DNA from: Veillonella sp. AM51-8BH
GTDB lineage: Bacteria; Bacillota; Negativicutes; Veillonellales; Veillonellaceae
Assembly: GCF_003463825.1 (NCBI RefSeq)
Contig: NZ_QSDY01000057.1
Coordinates: 1 to 10,803 of the forward strand
DNA: 10,803 nucleotides
Direction of reading: 5' to 3'
Shown in pieces: positions 8,658-10,803 of this stretch. Each line of letters opens with the position of its first letter. The first letter of the stretch is position 1. The translations under genes were made by a program, and so were the position numbers. The notes beneath the pieces are model-generated. The model saw nothing but the letters and a program-made list of their open reading frames with translations. It was not told where the DNA came from and made no database searches.

Positions 8658-8689
8658 TCAAAAAAGACTGCCCACGTATGAGCAGTCTT
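8658..8689 (-). terminator. Rho-independent terminator after moaB
   Basis: On the minus strand AAGACTGC, a 10-nt loop and GCAGTCTT form an 8-bp stem followed by a T run. It begins within 10 nt of the moaB stop and isolates the cyd operon from upstream transcription. Confidence 0.9.
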
Positions 8690-8695
8690 AATTTA

Positions 8696-9190
8696 TTATT
8701 TTGTAATTTCACGAACAAGATGTGCCATTTCAGGAATGATGAGTTTACTCATCGCCAAAGTAACAGCACCTACAGAGCCAGGAACAGAGAACATTAACGT
8801 ATTATTGTTGACACCAGCTTCTGCACGAGATGCCATCGCCTTAGTCCCAATATCTTCTGTATAAGACAAATATCTAAAGATTTCCCCAAAACCAGGGATA
8901 TGTTTCTCATAGAGACTATTTGCCGCTTCAATTGTTACATCGCGCTTAGCAATTCCCGTACCACCTGTAGAGATGATAACATCAATAGACTCATCATTAC
9001 ACCAAGGAATCATAGCATTTCTAATTTCATTGTAATCATCAATGACAATTTTACGATCAGCTACGATATGTTCAGCTTGCTCTAAAAACTCTTGAACTTT
9101 ATTGCCGCCCTTATCAGTTTCAAAGGTACGTGTATCAGAAACTGTTAAAATAGCAACACGCAAAGGTCTTGCTAATACTTCGTAAGACAT
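8696..9190 (-). CDS. moaB: MoaB/MogA-type molybdopterin-binding protein
   Basis: This family binds molybdopterin and, in MogA-type members, adenylates it in preparation for molybdenum insertion during cofactor synthesis in the cytoplasm. The 164-residue protein begins with the usual core strand RVAILTVSDTR (11-21). It has STGGTG (74-79) followed by Asp84 in RDVTIEA, the GFGEIFRYLS segment (100-109), SRAEAGV (121-127) and the PGS loop (137-139) with GAVTLA after it. The pattern ISTGGTGIAKRDVTIEA is closer to MoaB than to MogA, but the exact role cannot be fixed from sequence. The start at 9190 is chosen for AGGAGG 6 nt upstream. That site overlaps the stop codon of the deacetylase gene, so translation of the two is probably coupled. 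No other molybdenum cofactor genes are in the window. Confidence 0.85.
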   Translation of the reverse strand: MSYEVLARPLRVAILTVSDTRTFETDKGGNKVQEFLEQAEHIVADRKIVIDDYNEIRNAMIPWCNDESIDVIISTGGTGIAKRDVTIEAANSLYEKHIPGFGEIFRYLSYTEDIGTKAMASRAEAGVNNNTLMFSVPGSVGAVTLAMSKLIIPEMAHLVREITK

Positions 9191-9198
9191 AATTCCTC

Positions 9199-10059
9199 CT
9201 AGAATAACGGTATAATAGATGCTAATGTAGGCCATCCATTATCGCGTAAAAAATCACGTAATGACCATGTATAGTGAATGAATGGTGCACAATGTAGGCG
9301 TAACCAGAACGATAAGTACGGTGTGTCACCTTGGAATATAGCCAACCGATTTAAGGCATATAAATTATCGCCTGGCTGTACTGTACCTGGTTGTACTGTG
9401 AAAGCCATTTTATAACCAGATTGTTTACTTACATATTGAACGAGCATATCATTAAACCCACCAGGATATGCTAGATACTCAATAGGCTCACCCAAAATCC
9501 CCTCCAAAGAAGTCTTCCCACCAAGAAGAGCATCCGGTAATTCGGTAGGATCAATTTTTGTTAAGATTTTATGATGATTTGTATGGCCTTGAATATCAAA
9601 TCCACCCGCTTCCATTTGGTGCATTTGTTCTGTAGAAACAAAACCAGGCGTATTAGCTGCATCACTAATCATAAACAAGGTAGCCTTCATGTTGTATTCC
9701 TTTAAAATAGGCAATACATTTTTATAATTATCTACATAGCCATCGTCAAAGGTAATCACAATTGGCTTATTAGGTAATTCAGTACCATTTTCTAAATAAT
9801 CATATAATTGAGCCAACGTAATCGTGTTATATCCCTGATTATGTAGATATTCCATCTGTTCTCTAAACTGATCAACATGAAGCGTCAATGCAGAATGCTT
9901 TTCATCATTCACTTGGTGATAGTTTAGTACAGGGACACCATAAATCTTATAATCAGTAGACAGCCCCCACATAACGCCAAAAGAGATAGCTAAAATTGCA
10001 ATACATATTGTGAGAAAACATAATATTTTTTTAATACAGCTCTTGCCATATTTATACAT
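9199..10059 (-). CDS. Membrane-anchored polysaccharide deacetylase (NodB domain, CE4)
   Basis: CE4 enzymes remove N-acetyl groups from cell-wall or surface polysaccharides with a bound divalent metal. A basic N-terminus is followed by one hydrophobic segment (about residues 11-32), which would act as a signal anchor and place the catalytic domain outside the membrane. The stretch VPVLNYHQV (42-50) is typical of the IcaB/PgaB-like branch. Motif 1 is TFDDGY (103-108, catalytic and metal-binding Asp105/106). The metal histidines are His159 and His163 in HTNHH. Motif 3 is YPGG (198-201), and ALNRLAIF (235-242) fits the late conserved segment. The length of 286 is normal. The substrate (peptidoglycan, poly-GlcNAc or other) cannot be told. 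The ribosome binding site GGGAG is rather far (12 nt) from the ATG. Confidence 0.88.
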   Translation of the reverse strand: MYKYGKSCIKKILCFLTICIAILAISFGVMWGLSTDYKIYGVPVLNYHQVNDEKHSALTLHVDQFREQMEYLHNQGYNTITLAQLYDYLENGTELPNKPIVITFDDGYVDNYKNVLPILKEYNMKATLFMISDAANTPGFVSTEQMHQMEAGGFDIQGHTNHHKILTKIDPTELPDALLGGKTSLEGILGEPIEYLAYPGGFNDMLVQYVSKQSGYKMAFTVQPGTVQPGDNLYALNRLAIFQGDTPYLSFWLRLHCAPFIHYTWSLRDFLRDNGWPTLASIIPLF

Positions 10060-10096
10060 ATAAACTAATCACTCCCATCTATATTCATACATAATG

Positions 10097-10126
10097 AGAA
10101 TACCATACTTATAGATATAATATCAA
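10097..10126 (-). promoter_or_regulatory. Candidate promoter of the deacetylase-moaB unit
   Basis: Minus-strand TTGATA (10126-10121, 5 of 6), an 18-nt spacer and TATTCT (10102-10097, 4 of 6) would start transcription near 10090, about 30 nt before the ATG. The area is very AT-rich, so chance matches are easy. Confidence 0.4.
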
Positions 10127-10242
10127 GAAAGACAATATAAATAATAAATGGGAATAAATAAAAGACTTTATAAATATGATGGTTATAAATTGGAGAATTA
10201 AATTAATTATGTAAACCTAAATTTCTTAGCTTCTGAACGCTT

Positions 10243-10272
10243 CGATACCATAGGGCTACTCACTGAAATATC
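10243..10272 (+). repeat. Degenerate copy of a palindromic repeat
   Basis: The sequence starts CGATACCATAGG, continues GCTACTCACTG and ends in ATATC. It aligns over its whole length with the intact copy at 10355-10386 (one base lost and several substitutions in the right half). The substitutions destroy the stem pairing. Confidence 0.6.
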
Positions 10273-10354
10273 ATTTATAACTAGGTTATTTATACAAATT
10301 TATTTAGACAAATTTATTTACACAGATTTAGAGTTACTCAACTAGTTTATGGTA

Positions 10355-10386
10355 CGATACCATAGGTGCTACGCACCGCGGTATCG
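10355..10386 (+). repeat. Intact palindromic repeat forming a nested hairpin
   Basis: CGATACC pairs with GGTATCG on the outside, and GGTGC pairs with GCACC around a TAC loop inside, with short unpaired bulges (ATA, GC) between the two stems. There is no T tract, so it is not an obvious terminator. Its size and nested form resemble REP-type intergenic palindromes. Confidence 0.65.
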
Positions 10387-10453
10387 AATAGATAAAGTTT
10401 AGATTCTACCACTAGCCGCAGCTCCTATCAATCCTCACTGTGGATTTCCCTTC

Positions 10454-10522
10454 GCTGCTTCGCAGCTCGGTAAATCTTACGTTCGGAAGAAGGTGATGTG
10501 TGGGCCCCATGCGTCGCTACGC
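10454..10522. repeat. Cluster of small GC-rich palindromes
   Basis: GCTGC-TTC-GCAGC (10454-10466) and GCGT-CGCT-ACGC (10511-10522) are perfect small hairpins. They share the GCT(A/T)CGC core with the inner stem of the repeat at 10355-10386. They lie in the GC-rich patch between the deacetylase and the 5S gene. Confidence 0.45.
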
Positions 10523-10596
10523 TCCTCTGTTGCCTCACACCCTACCCTTCCCCCGCCGCCCCATAGATTACTATCCATAGATAATACTTGTACAAC

Positions 10597-10640
10597 CTTG
10601 GCTGGAGACGGCTCTGGTAGAATAAGCTAGTCGAAGACTA
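10597..10640 (+). repeat. Reversed partial copy of the 5S rRNA 3' end
   Basis: CTTGGCTGGAGACGGC at 10597-10612 is identical to 16 nt of the minus-strand 5S gene (10727-10712). The similarity continues weakly through CTGGTAGAATA and AGCTAG, then strongly again through the shared terminator arm CTAAAAGAAAAGG. The upstream two thirds of a 5S gene are absent, so this is a remnant in the opposite orientation and not a functional gene. Confidence 0.6.
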
Positions 10641-10643
10641 GCT
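10625..10643. terminator. Second hairpin after the 5S gene
   Basis: AGCTAGTC-GAA-GACTAGCT is a perfect 8-bp stem with a three-base loop, placed right after the main terminator in the minus-strand RNA. It lacks a T run downstream, so it may be a backup stop or a processing or stability element. Confidence 0.45.
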
Positions 10644-10683
10644 AAAAGAAAAGGCCTACCTTTAGGTAGACCTTTTTCTTTTA
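10643..10683. terminator. Terminator of the 5S rRNA / rRNA operon, likely bidirectional
   Basis: An arm reading TAAAAGAAAAGGCCTACC (10643-10660), a 4-nt loop and GGTAGACCTTTTTCTTTTA (10665-10683) pair with one extra base and one G-U or A-C position. The arms end in A and T runs on both sides, so the hairpin can stop RNA polymerase from either direction. It begins about 4 nt after the 5S 3' end. Confidence 0.85.
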
Positions 10684-10686
10684 GTC

Positions 10687-10803
10687 AATCAGCAGCTTCC
10701 TATCCTCCCAGGCCGTCTCCAGCCAAGTACTTTCGGCGTTTATGAGCTTAACTACTGTGTTCGAGATGGGAACAGGTGGATCCTCATAGCCATCGCCACT
10801 GAA
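10687..10803 (-). rRNA. rrf: 5S ribosomal RNA, essentially complete (5' end at the window edge)
   Basis: The minus strand reads TCAGTGGCGATGGC at the 5' end. It then has the conserved CCTGTTCCCATCTCGAACAC and AGTAGTTAAGC segments, the loop sequence CGCCGAAAGTACTTGGCTGG, and GGGAGGATAGG near the 3' end. The terminal stem is visible: TCAGTGGC at the 5' end pairs with GCTGCTGA at the 3' end (with G-U pairs). The length of about 117 nt is normal. The gene is probably the last of an rRNA operon, whose 23S would lie beyond position 10803. Confidence 0.95.

Larger units (their letters stand above)
10127..10596. other. Gene-free stretch between the deacetylase promoter and the 5S region
   Basis: No convincing coding frame is visible on either strand. 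The part nearest the deacetylase (to about 10340) is AT-rich. It contains one degenerate palindromic repeat at 10243-10272 and is followed by a complete copy at 10355-10386. From about 10400 to 10560 the composition becomes much richer in G and C, with short palindromes sharing the core GCTACGC or GCTTCGC. A structured RNA or a dispersed repeat is possible; nothing more specific is supported. Confidence 0.6.

Noticed and set aside
10410..10508. A minus-strand frame of about 32 codons in the GC-rich patch
   Set aside because: It has no ribosome binding site, and its composition follows the palindromes. It is more likely repeat DNA than a peptide gene.
1..10803. CRISPR array, tRNA genes or a phage/defence module
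   Set aside because: No regularly spaced direct repeats, no tRNA cloverleaf sequences and no defence-type proteins were seen on either strand.

Overview
The window looks like a low-GC anaerobe of the Negativicutes, most likely Veillonella. This rests on the gene families, the codon and AT style, and a 5S rRNA with a typical Firmicutes layout; no database was consulted. Every protein gene lies on the minus strand, so the biological order runs from right (5S rRNA) to left (insertion sequence).

Right edge (10060-10803): an essentially complete 5S rRNA gene, presumably the end of an rRNA operon, is followed by a strong terminator. The terminator is embedded in a long imperfect inverted repeat that contains a second, reversed partial copy of the 5S 3' end. 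Next comes about 530 bases without genes that hold two copies of a palindromic repeat and a GC-rich patch of small palindromes. Then follows a two-gene unit (8696-10059): a membrane-anchored NodB-type polysaccharide deacetylase overlapping the ribosome binding site of a MoaB/MogA-type molybdopterin protein, closed by a clear terminator.

Centre (1753-8563): a cytochrome bd locus. An Rrf2-family regulator with a four-cysteine cluster is preceded by a promoter whose -35 box lies in a 31-bp palindrome, the best operator candidate here. It is followed by cydA and cydB (10-nt overlap), a strong terminator, and then a separately transcribed gene in which CydD and CydC, the two halves of the ABC exporter needed for bd oxidase assembly, form one polypeptide of about 1195 residues. 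The inferred system is a redox-sensed, oxygen-scavenging terminal oxidase with its own maturation transporter.

The cyd locus as written is broken. The regulator, cydB (twice) and cydDC each carry single-base losses, and all four can be explained as the shortening of a run of identical bases. Restoring one base at each site yields proteins of 150, 339 and 1195 residues with continuous family motifs. Uncorrected sequencing error is the simplest reading; real decay of aerobic respiration is the alternative.

Left edge (1-1752): an unrecognised 390-residue membrane protein with a good promoter, then the 5' end of an IS3-type insertion sequence whose terminal hairpin covers the transposase ribosome binding site.
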